A program made the translations under genes and the position numbers. A DNA stretch of 64,000 nt from Streptomyces catenulae (lineage in GTDB: Bacteria; Actinomycetota; Actinomycetes; Streptomycetales; Streptomycetaceae). Positions within the stretch are counted from its first letter, which is position 1. Each line of letters begins with the position of its first letter. The stretch lies in NCBI RefSeq assembly GCF_000718015.1, contig NZ_JODY01000011.1:62001-126000 (forward strand). Direction: 5' to 3'. The notes beneath the pieces were generated by a model. It did no database searches and had not been told where the DNA came from. It was given only the letters and a program-made list of their open reading frames with translations. Below are positions 17,101 through 25,570 of the stretch, piece after piece.

Positions 17101-18435
17101 ATGCCGCTGACCCGGAGAGACCTCGCCACCCGTTCCGCCGCCACCGGCGCGGGGGGCGCCCCGGCCGGGAGCGCGGGGGGCCTGGCCGCCGCACCGGTGG
17201 CGGTCGCCGCGGGCGCCGGGCCCGCCACCGGCGCCGCCGCGCACGGCCCGGGCCCCGGGCCGCTCGTCCCCGACCCGGACGGCATCCTCGCGCTGCCCGC
17301 CGGGTTCGCGTACCGCCTCGTCACCCGCGCCGACGGCACCACGCCCGACAGCGGCGAGCCCACGCACCACGGCGGCACCGGCGCCTTCGCGGGGCCGCCC
17401 GCCGCCACCCCGCTGGTCGACAACCACGCGTCGCAGAGCCCCCGGAACGACCGGCCGCACCCGGTGCCGCCCGCCGAGGAGCCGGTCCACGAACCGGCGG
17501 CGGCCGGGGGCCGCACGGCGGTGGAGGTGGCGCCGGACGGTACGCCGATCGGCGAGCGGGTCGGCCTCGCGGGGACGTCCGCCCACCGCGCGGGCGGCGT
17601 CACCCCCTGGGGCACCTGGCTGACCTGCGAGAAGACCGAGGGCCGGGCCGGGCGGCGGGGGATGCCCCGGGACCACGGCCATGTCTTCGAGAGCGACCCG
17701 CACGACCTCGCCGAGGGCCGCGACCCCCGGCCGCTCAAGGCGCTGGGCCGCTTCACCCACGGAGCCGTCGCCGTCGACCCGCGCCGCGGCCACCTCTACC
17801 TCACCGAGGACGCGGACACCCCCGACGGCCTCTTCCACCGCTGGACCCCGCCGCCCGGCTTCCACCACGGACGCGGGCGGCTGCGGACCCTCGCCGCGGA
17901 CGCGGGCGTGCTCGCCGCGGCCCGCTGCTACGACTCCGGTGGCCGCTTCGTCGCCGCCCTCTCCCGGGTGACCCGCCCCGGCACGGTCTACGGCGTCGAC
18001 TGGATCGAGGTCCCCGACCGCGACGCCCGCACGGTCCCGGTACGCGAGCAGTTCGACGACGGTGAGATCACCCGCGCCGGGAAGCCGGAGGGCATGTGGT
18101 GGGCCGACGGCGGCGCGTACCTCGTCTTCTCCCGCGCCCGCGGGGAGGGCCCCGGGCGGCGCGACGGGCAGGTGTGGTTCCACGACCCGAGTTGCCGGAC
18201 GCTCACCCTCACCCTGCGGTTCGGCGTCACCCCCGGCCCGGGGCGGAACGGGGCGTCCGACGGCCCCGGCGCCCCGCCGCACGGCGGCCCGGTCATCACC
18301 GAGGACGGCGAGTCCACCGGCCGCGCCTTCTCACCCGACGGGCGCACCCTCTTCATCCCCCTCCAGGAACCCGGCCTGATGGCTGCCGTCACCGGCCCCT
18401 GGCACCGCCAGAACCGCCCCGGCCACCGGCGGTGA
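17101..18435 (+). CDS. PhoX/DUF839 family protein, probably active-site-altered
   Basis: A 444-residue protein of the PhoX phosphatase family (beta-propeller, Fe/Ca-dependent), with a twin-arginine-like N-terminus (LTRRDLATRS) and an Ala/Gly-rich region to about residue 55. The hallmark AGGVTPWGTWLTCE is present, as are YLTED and FSPDGRTLF. Two usual ligands are replaced: the Cys before AGG (normally NCAGG) is HR here, and the Glu of the usual FxHEA motif is Gly (RFTHGAVAVD). It may therefore be inactive or altered. GGAG at 17091 supports ATG 17101 over ATG 17095. Confidence 0.78.
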   Translation: MPLTRRDLATRSAATGAGGAPAGSAGGLAAAPVAVAAGAGPATGAAAHGPGPGPLVPDPDGILALPAGFAYRLVTRADGTTPDSGEPTHHGGTGAFAGPPAATPLVDNHASQSPRNDRPHPVPPAEEPVHEPAAAGGRTAVEVAPDGTPIGERVGLAGTSAHRAGGVTPWGTWLTCEKTEGRAGRRGMPRDHGHVFESDPHDLAEGRDPRPLKALGRFTHGAVAVDPRRGHLYLTEDADTPDGLFHRWTPPPGFHHGRGRLRTLAADAGVLAAARCYDSGGRFVAALSRVTRPGTVYGVDWIEVPDRDARTVPVREQFDDGEITRAGKPEGMWWADGGAYLVFSRARGEGPGRRDGQVWFHDPSCRTLTLTLRFGVTPGPGRNGASDGPGAPPHGGPVITEDGESTGRAFSPDGRTLFIPLQEPGLMAAVTGPWHRQNRPGHRR

Positions 18436-18446
18436 CACCCGTATGA

Positions 18447-18481
18447 CCCCGGGGCACGTCGGAATCCTGGGTGCCCCGGGG
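18447..18481. terminator. Bidirectional terminator between phoX-like and terD genes
   Basis: An 11-bp perfect stem (18447-18457 with 18471-18481), with a 13-nt loop, sits between two convergent genes. Confidence 0.85.
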
Positions 18482-18504
18482 CCAACCGGTACAACTCGCG
18501 CTGA

Positions 18505-19842
18505 TCAGAGCGCCGCTCCGCCCGGCTTGGTCATTCCGCGGACCGTTCGGGCGTCGACGAACTCGCCCAGTGCCGTCATCTCCCACTCGCCGGAGTACTG
18601 CCGGATGAGCTTGGCCATCAGGACGCCGGTGCGCGGCTCGGCCGAGGTGAGGTCGAAGCGGACCAGCTCCGCGCCGGTCCGGGCGTCGGTGAGGCGGCAG
18701 TACGCCTTGGCCACCTCGGTGAACTTCTGGCCGGAGAAGGAGTTCACGGTGAAGACCAGGCCGGTGACCTGCGGCGGGATGCCGCCGAGATGGACGGTGA
18801 TGGTCTCGTCGTCACCGGAGCCGTCGCCGGTGAGGTTGTCGCCGGAGTGCTGGATGGCGCCGTCGAGGACGGACAGCTTGCCGAAGAAGCAGTTGTCGAC
18901 CTTCTTGCGGTCGGGGCCGTAGGCGATGACGGAGGCGTCCAGGTCGATGGACTTGCCGCGGAACGCGGGCTCCCAGCCCAGGCCCATCCGGACCGAACCG
19001 AGCAGCGGGCGACCGCCCTTGACCAGCGAGACCGTCTCGTTCTTCCGCAGGCTGACCCGGCCCTTGTCCAGATTGACCTTCCCGGCGACGGGCGGCGCCG
19101 CGGGCGGCGGGGGCGTGGCGCCCGGCGGCGGGGCCAGCGGGGCGGGGGAGCCGGTCGGCGGTGCCCACTGCCCGGCGGGCGGCGGCACCGGGGCGCCCTG
19201 CGGCGGGGCGGGCGGCGCGCCCCACTGCGCGGCGGACGGCGCCGGAGGGGCGGGAGCGGCCTGCGGGGCCGGAGCGGGCGGGACGGGCGGTGCGGCCGGG
19301 GGTGCGGGGGTGGCGGCCGGGGCGGCGGGTGCCGTCGGTTCCTCGACGGTGACGCCGAAGTCGGTGGCGATACCGGCGAGTCCGTTCGCATACCCCTGGC
19401 CGACGGCGCGGACCTTCCAGGCGCCGCCCCGGCGGTAGATCTCGACGACGACCAGCGCGGTCTCCGGGCCGAGCCCGGACGGGGTGAAGGAGGCGAGGAC
19501 GGCGCCGGTGTCGGCGTCGCGCACGGTGCCGGTCGGTTCCGTACCGGCGAAGGTGGCGCCGGGGGCGTCCGGGCTCGCGGTGACGACGATCTTCTCGATC
19601 TCCGCGGGGATCGCCGTGGTGTCGACGGTGATGGCGTCGCCGCCACCGGACGCCCCGGCGCCGTGGGTCACCCCGGGGCCGCCGCTGGGCTGGTTGTAGA
19701 AGACGAAGTCGTCGTCGGAACGCACCTTGCCTGCGGCGGTGAGCAACAGGCCCGAGACGTCCAGCCGCACGGGGGCGGTGACGTCCACCGCCACCCGCGC
19801 GGCGCCGAGCGGGAGATTCGAGCCAGGAGTCATTGCGGTCAT
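18505..19842 (-). CDS. terD: TerD-family protein with two TerD domains
   Basis: A 445-residue calcium-binding stress protein of the tellurium-resistance family. The N-terminal TerD domain (about residues 1-175) has the DDDFVFYNQPSG motif that contributes Ca ligands. A Pro/Ala-rich linker (about 180-265) joins it to a second TerD-like domain (about 265-445, KVNLDKGRVSLRKNETVSLV). TerD proteins in Streptomyces affect differentiation and stress tolerance at the membrane. The start may be ATG 19833 (MTPGSN), three codons in, which matches most relatives; neither has a clear ribosome-binding site. Confidence 0.9.
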   Translation of the reverse strand: MTAMTPGSNLPLGAARVAVDVTAPVRLDVSGLLLTAAGKVRSDDDFVFYNQPSGGPGVTHGAGASGGGDAITVDTTAIPAEIEKIVVTASPDAPGATFAGTEPTGTVRDADTGAVLASFTPSGLGPETALVVVEIYRRGGAWKVRAVGQGYANGLAGIATDFGVTVEEPTAPAAPAATPAPPAAPPVPPAPAPQAAPAPPAPSAAQWGAPPAPPQGAPVPPPAGQWAPPTGSPAPLAPPPGATPPPPAAPPVAGKVNLDKGRVSLRKNETVSLVKGGRPLLGSVRMGLGWEPAFRGKSIDLDASVIAYGPDRKKVDNCFFGKLSVLDGAIQHSGDNLTGDGSGDDETITVHLGGIPPQVTGLVFTVNSFSGQKFTEVAKAYCRLTDARTGAELVRFDLTSAEPRTGVLMAKLIRQYSGEWEMTALGEFVDARTVRGMTKPGGAAL

Positions 19843-19884
19843 GTCAGCAGTAACGAACGGCTCGCTTTTGCGGTTCCATTACCC

Positions 19885-19928
19885 GGCCCGTCCGGGGGCA
19901 CGGCTCCGCGGATCCGCCCGGACGGGCC
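19885..19928 (-). terminator. Terminator downstream of the GlsB-type gene
   Basis: A 12-bp perfect stem (19885-19896 with 19917-19928), with a 20-nt loop, lies just past the stop at 19939 and before the terD start. Confidence 0.78.
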
Positions 19929-19938
19929 CGGGCGGTCG

Positions 19939-20211
19939 TCAGTGGCGCTCGCGGGAGTTGCCGAAGAGCAGCCGGTAGAGGATCAGCAGCACGAGGGAGC
20001 CGGCGATGGCCGCGACCCAGGTGGACAGGTCGAAGATGTCCTTCGGTATGGGCCGGTCCAGGACCTTGACGGACAGCCAGCCGCCGACGAACGACCCGAC
20101 GATGCCGGTGAGCGTGGTGCCCACCAGGCCGCCCGGGTCCCGCCCCGGCAGCAGGATCTTGGCGATGACGCCCGCGATCAGCCCCAGGACGATCCAGCTG
20201 ACGATACCCAT
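19939..20211 (-). CDS. GlsB/YeaQ/YmgE family stress-response membrane protein
   Basis: A 90-residue protein with three hydrophobic helices and the family pattern GLIAGVIAKILLPGRDPGG followed by GIVGSFVGGWL. Members are small inner-membrane proteins induced by stress; no biochemical role is known. ATG 20211 is preceded by AGGAAAC. The gene is monocistronic, between the uronate dehydrogenase gene and its own terminator. Confidence 0.92.
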   Translation of the reverse strand: MGIVSWIVLGLIAGVIAKILLPGRDPGGLVGTTLTGIVGSFVGGWLSVKVLDRPIPKDIFDLSTWVAAIAGSLVLLILYRLLFGNSRERH

Positions 20212-20365
20212 GGTGTGTTTCCTCGTTCCTGCGCACCGTGGCGCCGGTGTGACGTGCGGATTCGGTATTTCTGACGTGTCGCCCTCAAGGACGCCGTGGA
20301 GGGGGTGCGAGTTCCCTCCGGCGGCGGATCGGAGGACGGACCGCCCGACCGTACGCGGGTCGGGC

Positions 20366-21175
20366 TCAGTGCGGCCAGCGGGGCGGGTCGGTGCAGAACG
20401 CGCCGCCCAGATGGGCATGGGCCGGTTCGTCCGGATCCAGCTCCCCCTGGGCCGCGAGCAGCGCCGCCGCGTACGGCTCGGAGTCGTCCTGGGGTGCGTA
20501 CCCCAGGGCGCGGGCGGTCGACAGGTCCCACCACAGGCGGGTGTTGGCGGACGAGGCGTAGGCGACGGTGTGGCCGACGTCCTCGGCGGTGAGGGCGGCG
20601 TGCAGCAGCCGGGCGCAGTCCGCCGGGCTCAGCCAGATCGACAGCATCCGCACGCTGGTCGGCTCGGGGAAGCAGGAGCCGATGCGCAGTGAGACCGTCT
20701 CGATGCCGTGCCGGTCGTGGTAGAGGGAGGCGAGGTCCTCGCCGAACCCCTTGGACAGCCCGTAGAAGGTGTCGGGGCGGCGCGGGGTGTCGATCCCGAT
20801 GGCGGCCGAACCGTCCGCCGGGCGCGGGGTGAAGCCGACGGCGTGGTTGGAGGAGGCGAAGACGACCCGGCGCACCCCCTCCTCGCGCGCCGCCTCGTAG
20901 AGCTGGTGGACGCCCTCGATGTTGGCCCGCAGGATCTGCTCGAACGACGCCTCCAGGGAGATCCCGGCGAGGTGGATGATCGCGTCGGCGCCGCGGACCG
21001 CCGCGCGCAGCGCCTCGCGGTCGGCGAGCGGTGCGGTGATCGCGTCGGGGGCGTCCGGCACCGGCCGCTCGTCGAAGAGGCGCAGCCGGTAGCCGTACGG
21101 GGGCAGCAGTCCGCGCATCAGGGTGCCGAGGCCGCCTGCGGCGCCGGTGAGCAGGACGGTGCGGGGTGCGGGCAT
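20366..21175 (-). CDS. udh: NAD-dependent uronate dehydrogenase (SDR/epimerase family)
   Basis: A short-chain/extended Rossmann enzyme, 269 residues, that oxidises D-glucuronate or D-galacturonate to the aldaro-lactone. It has the N-terminal TGAAGGLG cofactor loop, the active-site Tyr-X3-Lys in FYGLSKGFGEDL, and Ser in the upstream SSNHAVGF. The assignment as uronate dehydrogenase rather than a general epimerase rests on this overall pattern plus the divergent kdgD and the dioxovalerate dehydrogenase nearby. GGAGG at the right distance supports ATG 21175. The divergent promoter region carries repeated GTTC-N8-GGAC sites. Confidence 0.85.
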   Translation of the reverse strand: MPAPRTVLLTGAAGGLGTLMRGLLPPYGYRLRLFDERPVPDAPDAITAPLADREALRAAVRGADAIIHLAGISLEASFEQILRANIEGVHQLYEAAREEGVRRVVFASSNHAVGFTPRPADGSAAIGIDTPRRPDTFYGLSKGFGEDLASLYHDRHGIETVSLRIGSCFPEPTSVRMLSIWLSPADCARLLHAALTAEDVGHTVAYASSANTRLWWDLSTARALGYAPQDDSEPYAAALLAAQGELDPDEPAHAHLGGAFCTDPPRWPH

Positions 21176-21230
21176 GGGCGATCCTCCGGCGGAACGGCGC
21201 GGCCCCGGAACGCCGACACACACGGACGGG

Positions 21231-21248
21231 GTTCAGAGGTGTGGACAC
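21231..21248. promoter_or_regulatory. Predicted IclR operator, copy 1
   Basis: GTTCAGAGGTGTGGACAC lies 56 bp upstream of the udh start. It matches copy 2 in 17 of 18 positions. Confidence 0.6.
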
Positions 21249-21366
21249 GATCGTCAGCACCGTAGGGAGCGTGCTCAGCGGCGGTCAATACGCCGACGAG
21301 GGCGGCGTGTTCGGTGTGCGCGCGGGACCCTTGACCGGCGGCTGGGCGCTGCTCTAGCGTGGCGCC

Positions 21367-21401
21367 GTTCAGAGATGTGGACACTGGTCAGAGACGTGCA
21401 C
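21367..21401. promoter_or_regulatory. Predicted IclR operator pair, copies 2 and 3
   Basis: GTTCAGAGATGTGGACAC begins at 21367 and a weaker copy, GGTCAGAGACGTGCAC, begins at 21386, so the two are phased 19 bp apart. The same 19-bp phasing occurs at 25571/25590 upstream of the dehydrogenase gene. IclR proteins often bind as paired dimers. Confidence 0.6.
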
Positions 21402-21501
21402 GACGGGTGGTGACCGCCGTGCGTCCGCGGCCGGATCCGCAGTCCGCCGGTGCCGCGGGAGCCTCCGCGCCGCGGTACGCACCGCACGCCAGGGAGAGCC
21501 C

Positions 21502-22476
21502 GTGACCTCAGCCTCGCCGCTCGCCGACCGCCTCGACGGAGTGCTGTTCTTCCCCGTGACCCCCTACGCGCCCGACGGCACGGTGGATCTGGACGCCTAC
21601 CGCGCCCATGTGCGGCGCGGCGTCGACGCCGGGGCGGGCGCCGTCTTCGCCTGCTGCGGCACCGGGGAGTTCCACGCCCTGACGCCGGAGGAGTTCGCGG
21701 CGTGCGTCGGCGTGGCCGTCGAGGAGACCGCGGGGCGGGTGCCGGTGGTCGCCGGGGCGGGCTACGGCACGGCGCTCGCCGCCCACTTCGCCCGCCTCGC
21801 CCACGAACGCGGCGCCGACGGACTGCTCGCCATGCCGCCCTACCTCGTCCACGCCGGTCAGCAGGGGCTGCTCCGCCACTACCGGGCGCTGGCCGCCGCC
21901 ACCGAACTGCCGGTCGTCGTCTACCAGCGGGACAACGCCGTCTTCACCCCGGAGACCGTCGTCGCGCTCGCCCGCACCCCCGGCGTCATCGGCCTCAAGG
22001 ACGGGCTGGGCGACCTCGATCTGCTCCAGCGCATCATCAGCGCCGTCCGCACCGAGGCCCCCGGCGCCGACTTCCTCTACTTCAACGGGCTGCCCACCGC
22101 CGAACTCACCGGCCCCGCCTATCTGGGTCTGGGCGTGCGCCTGTACTCCTCCGCCGTCTTCGCCTTCGCCCCCGAGATCGCCCTCGCCTTCCACCGGGCG
22201 CTCACCACCGGCGACCGGGCCACCGTCGACCGGCTGACGGACGGCTTCTACCGCCCCCTCGTCGACCTGCGCAACCAGGGGCACGGCTACGCGGTCTCGC
22301 TCATCAAGGCGGGTGTCCGGCTGCGCGGTCTGGACGCGGGCGAGGTCCGGCCGCCGCTCGCCCCGCCGGACCCCCGGCACGTCGAGGAGCTGCGCGCCCT
22401 GCTCGACCACGGGCTCACCCTGCTGCCCGGCGGCAGCGACGGCGCGAACGGCGCGGCGGACGGGGCCCGCGCCTGA
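21502..22476 (+). CDS. kdgD: 5-dehydro-4-deoxyglucarate dehydratase KdgD
   Basis: A DHDPS-superfamily aldolase-fold enzyme, 324 residues, that dehydrates and decarboxylates 5-dehydro-4-deoxy-D-glucarate to 2,5-dioxovalerate (alpha-ketoglutarate semialdehyde). The active-site Tyr141 (VVYQRDN) and Schiff-base Lys166 (VIGLKDG) are in place. The CCGTGEF loop near residue 51 is typical of the subfamily. GTG 21502 follows AGGGAGAG. The stop overlaps the next start (TGATG). Confidence 0.94.
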   Translation: MTSASPLADRLDGVLFFPVTPYAPDGTVDLDAYRAHVRRGVDAGAGAVFACCGTGEFHALTPEEFAACVGVAVEETAGRVPVVAGAGYGTALAAHFARLAHERGADGLLAMPPYLVHAGQQGLLRHYRALAAATELPVVVYQRDNAVFTPETVVALARTPGVIGLKDGLGDLDLLQRIISAVRTEAPGADFLYFNGLPTAELTGPAYLGLGVRLYSSAVFAFAPEIALAFHRALTTGDRATVDRLTDGFYRPLVDLRNQGHGYAVSLIKAGVRLRGLDAGEVRPPLAPPDPRHVEELRALLDHGLTLLPGGSDGANGAADGARA

Positions 22477-23684
22477 TGCGCGCCGCCGCCTTCCTCTACC
22501 CCTGGGACGTGGTCGGCGACCCGGAGGCCGCACCCCGCCTCGCCGACCTGGGCATCCGTCAGGTCACCCTGGCCGCCGCCTACCACTCCACCCGCGCCCT
22601 GACCCCGCGCCACCCGCGCCACCGCGTGGTCACCGCCCGCCGCTCCGCCGTCCTCTACCCGCCCGACCCGCGGCGCTGGGCGGGCCGGGCGCTGCGCCCC
22701 GCCGTCCAGGACTGGATGCCGGGCCCCGACCCGTACGGGGAGGCCGCGGCGGCGCTGGCGGACGCCGGGATCGAGGTGCACAGCTGGGTGGTCCTCGCCC
22801 ACAACTCCCGGCTGGGCGAGGAGCATCCGGACACCTCCGTCCGCAACGCCTACGGCGACCGCTACCCCTGGGCGCCGTGCATCGCCCGCCCCGAGGTCCG
22901 CGACCACCTCGTCACCCTCGCCGCCGAGGCCGCCGTACGGCCCGGGGCGCACGGCACCGAGCTGGAGTCCTGCGGCTGGTACGGCATGGCCCATCTGCAC
23001 GCCCACGACAAGGTCGGCGGCGTACCGCTGTCCGGCGCCGCGCAGTACCTGATGTCGCTCTGCTTCTGTACGGAGTGCCGCCGCGGGTACGCCGGACTCG
23101 GGGCGGGCGCCGACGAACTGGGCGCGGCGGTGCGGCGGGCGCTGGAGCCGGTGTGGGCCGGGGCGGCGGCGCCCGCCGCGGCGGACCGGGCGGGGGAGTG
23201 GGCCGCCGTCGAGACGCTGCTCGGCGCCGACCGGGCGGCCGTGGTGCGGGCCTGGCGGGCGCGGGCGGCCGGGGGGCTGCGGCGCGCCGCGGTCGCCGCC
23301 GTCCGGGAGGCCGCCACCCCCGGCTTCCGGGTGCTGCTCCACGCCGACCCGGCCGCCCACCGCTGCGGCGCCAACGTGGGCACCGACCCGGCGGGGGTGT
23401 TCGGGTACGCCGACGGTGTGGTGGTGCCGTGCGGCCCGGACCCGGCGCAGCGGGAGGGCGCGCTGACACCGTTCGCCGCGGCGCCGGACGCGGCCGGTGG
23501 CGTCCTCGCCGCCAACTTCACCGTCGTCTCCGGCATGGGCGGCAGCCCCGGAACCCTCGCCGCGGACGCCGCCCACGCCGCCGCGCTGGGCGCCGGGGAG
23601 CTACGGCTCTACCACGCGGGCCTGGCGAGCGACCGGGATCTGACGGCCGTCGGCACCGCCCTGGCCGCTCTGGGCGCGCGCTGA
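22476..23684 (+). CDS. Uncharacterised 402-residue protein coupled to kdgD
   Basis: Function not recognised. It is a soluble, Ala-rich protein whose strand/helix alternation and motifs (AGIEVHSWVVLAHNS, PWAPCIARPEVRDHL, GTELESCGWYGM) resemble the TIM-barrel layout of glycoside-hydrolase-like proteins. It has a CXXC-type pair in LCFCTECRRGY (about residues 190-200). It is translationally coupled to kdgD (one-base stop/start overlap), so it should act in the same pathway. Candidate jobs are release of uronate from an oligosaccharide or handling of an aldaro-lactone. Both are guesses. Confidence 0.75.
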   Translation: MRAAAFLYPWDVVGDPEAAPRLADLGIRQVTLAAAYHSTRALTPRHPRHRVVTARRSAVLYPPDPRRWAGRALRPAVQDWMPGPDPYGEAAAALADAGIEVHSWVVLAHNSRLGEEHPDTSVRNAYGDRYPWAPCIARPEVRDHLVTLAAEAAVRPGAHGTELESCGWYGMAHLHAHDKVGGVPLSGAAQYLMSLCFCTECRRGYAGLGAGADELGAAVRRALEPVWAGAAAPAAADRAGEWAAVETLLGADRAAVVRAWRARAAGGLRRAAVAAVREAATPGFRVLLHADPAAHRCGANVGTDPAGVFGYADGVVVPCGPDPAQREGALTPFAAAPDAAGGVLAANFTVVSGMGGSPGTLAADAAHAAALGAGELRLYHAGLASDRDLTAVGTALAALGAR

Positions 23685-23696
23685 CGAACGGCTGGA

Positions 23697-23724
23697 CCGG
23701 GGCGGCTCCCGCGGGCCGCCCCGG
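23697..23724. terminator. Bidirectional terminator after the kdgD operon
   Basis: A 10-bp stem (23697-23706 with 23715-23724) and an 8-nt loop lie between the convergent 402-residue gene and the sortase-like gene. Confidence 0.8.
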
Positions 23725-23749
23725 CCGTCTGTGGCCCCCCTGGGGGTGG

Positions 23750-24370
23750 CTATCCGGCGCCGGTGAGACGGTCGGACACGACGCCGCGCTCCGTGTCCCC
23801 GCAGGTCAGCAGGGGGAGTTCCGGCCGGGCGGCGTCGTGGGGGAGGTCGCCGAGGACGGTGTCCCGCTCCGGGGACCCGGCCGCGTCGACGGTGAGGAGG
23901 GTGGTGCGGCCGTCCGCGCGGCGCACCGCGACGGTGCTGACCGGCGGCAGCGCGGCCGGTCCGCGGAAGGCGGCGGGCCCGGTGGCGGCTGCGCCCGGGC
24001 AGCCGGGCGGGACGCCGTCGCGGTACCGGCCCGCCGCTGCGGGCAGGCCGACGGACGGCGTCCGGAGCGCGCCGTGGGTGTCGGGAGCAGGGCCGGTCCC
24101 GGACGGCGGGGCGTCGGATCCGGCCGCCGGTATCCGGAGGCGGACCGGCGGGGAGGACCGCGGTGCGGGCGGGGCGGCGTCCCGGGCCGCGGTGCGCGCC
24201 GCCGGGCCGCCGGACCCCAGGGCGGCGGGCGGTCGCTGCGGTGCGGTGGCCCGGGCGCCGACGGCTATCAGCCACCCTCCGGCCCCCACCGCGGCCAGCG
24301 CCAGCACCACCGCGCCGTTGCCCGTCCCACGTCGTCGTCTGCCCGGTACGGTGCCGGGCGCGCCGGGCAT
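23750..24370 (-). pseudogene. Degenerate class F sortase
   Basis: A 206-residue product with the class F sortase plan: a membrane anchor near residues 18-40, a Pro-rich stalk, PVRLRIPAAGSDAPP, and LPLLTCGDTE with the catalytic Cys. The segment that normally holds the catalytic His (GxPGPAVLLGHVDSRTGPAVF) reads GCPGAAATGPAAF, an in-frame loss of about nine residues including the His. The C-terminus after the Cys is short and lacks the usual YRDNVVV strand with the Arg. The frame is otherwise intact. It is either a decaying gene or a non-catalytic relative. Confidence 0.75.
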
Positions 24371-24757
24371 CTCAGGCCCGCCCGGCGGCGCGGCGAAGCG
24401 GCCCGCGGGCGCCGGTGGGGCGCCGCGGGGCGACGCCTGGGGACGGGCGGCTGGCGAACACGACGAACCTCCGTGAGGTACGGACGCGGCGCCCGTGCGC
24501 CGCCGGAACGTCGGGTTCCGTACCTGCTCACTCCGAGATAAACCGCCCGGCGCGCCGCGAGCCTGCTGACGTCATGTCAGAACGCTCCCGGCCGACCGGC
24601 CCGCCGCCCGACCGGATCGCGATCTTCGCAGGTCGGACGGTGTGTCAACGGCGTGTCGGGGTCGTCCGGGCCACGCTGGGGTGAACGGGTGAGCCGCCAC
24701 GGCCCGCCCGCCGCTCCGCCCGCAGGTGGCACGGCGTGGCGCGGTGCGCGGCGGCGG
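24371..24757. other. 387-bp intergenic gap with a structured element
   Basis: No convincing gene. AGGTACGGA at 24476-24484 pairs with TCCGTACCT at 24517-24525, and inside it GCGGCGC (24486-24492) pairs with GCGCCGC (24497-24503). The remainder shows only a short CTGAC-N5-GTCAG repeat at 24566-24580. Confidence 0.55.
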
Positions 24758-25528
24758 TCAGAGCCGACGGGTCGCCAGCAGCAGCCGGTCACGGGCGTCG
24801 AAGAGGGTGTCCTTGAGCAGCTGCTCGTGATCGGGCGTCAGCCGCGCCACCGGCACCGAGCAGCTGATCGCGTCGCGCGCCGGGGTGCGGTAGGGGATCG
24901 CCACGCCGAAGCACCGCAGCCCCAGCGTGTTCTCCTCGCGGTCGACCGCGTACCCCTGCTCGCGGACCGTGTGCAGCTCCTCGATCAGCTGCTCGCGGTC
25001 GGTGAGCGTGTGCTCGGTCAGCGCCGCCAGCTTCGCCGGGAGCAGCTCGCGCACCTGCTCGTCCGAGTAGGTGGCCAGCAGCGCCTTGCCGAGCGAGGTG
25101 GAGTGCGCGGGCAGCCGCCGCCCCACCCGGGTGAACGGCCGCAGATAGTGCTGGGACTGACGGGTCGCGAGATAGACGACGTTGACGCCGTCCAGCCGGG
25201 CGAGGTGGATGGTCTCGGTGGTGTCGTCCGAGAGCCGGTCCAGCGTCGGCCGGGCCGCCGCGACCACGTCGTCACCGTCGATGTACGAGGTCCCGACGAG
25301 CAGCGCCCGCACCCCGATGCCGTACCGCGTACCGGTCGCGTCGGTCTCCACCCAGCCCAGCTCGACGAGGGTGCGCAGCAGCATGTACAGACTGGACTTG
25401 GGATAGCCGACGGCTTCCTGGACGGCGGCGAGGCTGTGCATACCGGGGCGGCCCGCGAAGTACTCCAGCAGCTCCACCGTCCGTACCGCGGACTTGACCT
25501 GCGCTCCACCCGTCTCCGCAGCTGACAT
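24758..25528 (-). CDS. IclR family transcriptional regulator
   Basis: A 256-residue IclR protein. The N-terminal winged helix-turn-helix (about residues 8-70, VKSAVRTVELLEYFAG, YPKSSLYMLLRTLVELGW) is followed by the effector-binding domain with the family RLPAHSTSLGKALLA motif and ISCSVPV near the C-terminus. It is divergent from the dioxovalerate dehydrogenase gene and probably controls both halves of the uronate block, perhaps with a uronate or aldarate intermediate as ligand (inference). ATG 25528 is chosen over an in-frame upstream start at 25579, because AAGGGCG precedes it and the longer form begins inside the operator region. Confidence 0.93.
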   Translation of the reverse strand: MSAAETGGAQVKSAVRTVELLEYFAGRPGMHSLAAVQEAVGYPKSSLYMLLRTLVELGWVETDATGTRYGIGVRALLVGTSYIDGDDVVAAARPTLDRLSDDTTETIHLARLDGVNVVYLATRQSQHYLRPFTRVGRRLPAHSTSLGKALLATYSDEQVRELLPAKLAALTEHTLTDREQLIEELHTVREQGYAVDREENTLGLRCFGVAIPYRTPARDAISCSVPVARLTPDHEQLLKDTLFDARDRLLLATRRL

Positions 25529-25570
25529 CGCCCTTGACCCCTCTGATCGGCCCGCCCTAGAGTCCCAGGG

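Larger units (their letters stand above)
21176..21501. other. Divergent promoter region udh-kdgD
   Basis: 326 bp with no gene. It carries three copies of the GTTC-N8-GRAC type element, the closest to udh at 21231 and a pair 19 bp apart at 21367 and 21386. TAGCGT at 21355-21360 could be a -10 for kdgD. Confidence 0.65.

Noticed and set aside
15007..18282. Very long minus-strand open frame opposite the 494-residue and PhoX-like genes
   Set aside because: It spans two real genes and an intergenic gap, has no domain signal, and is an artefact of high GC.
24566..24580. CTGAC-N5-GTCAG as a regulator binding site
   Set aside because: Too short and too isolated to separate from chance, with no gene start close enough.
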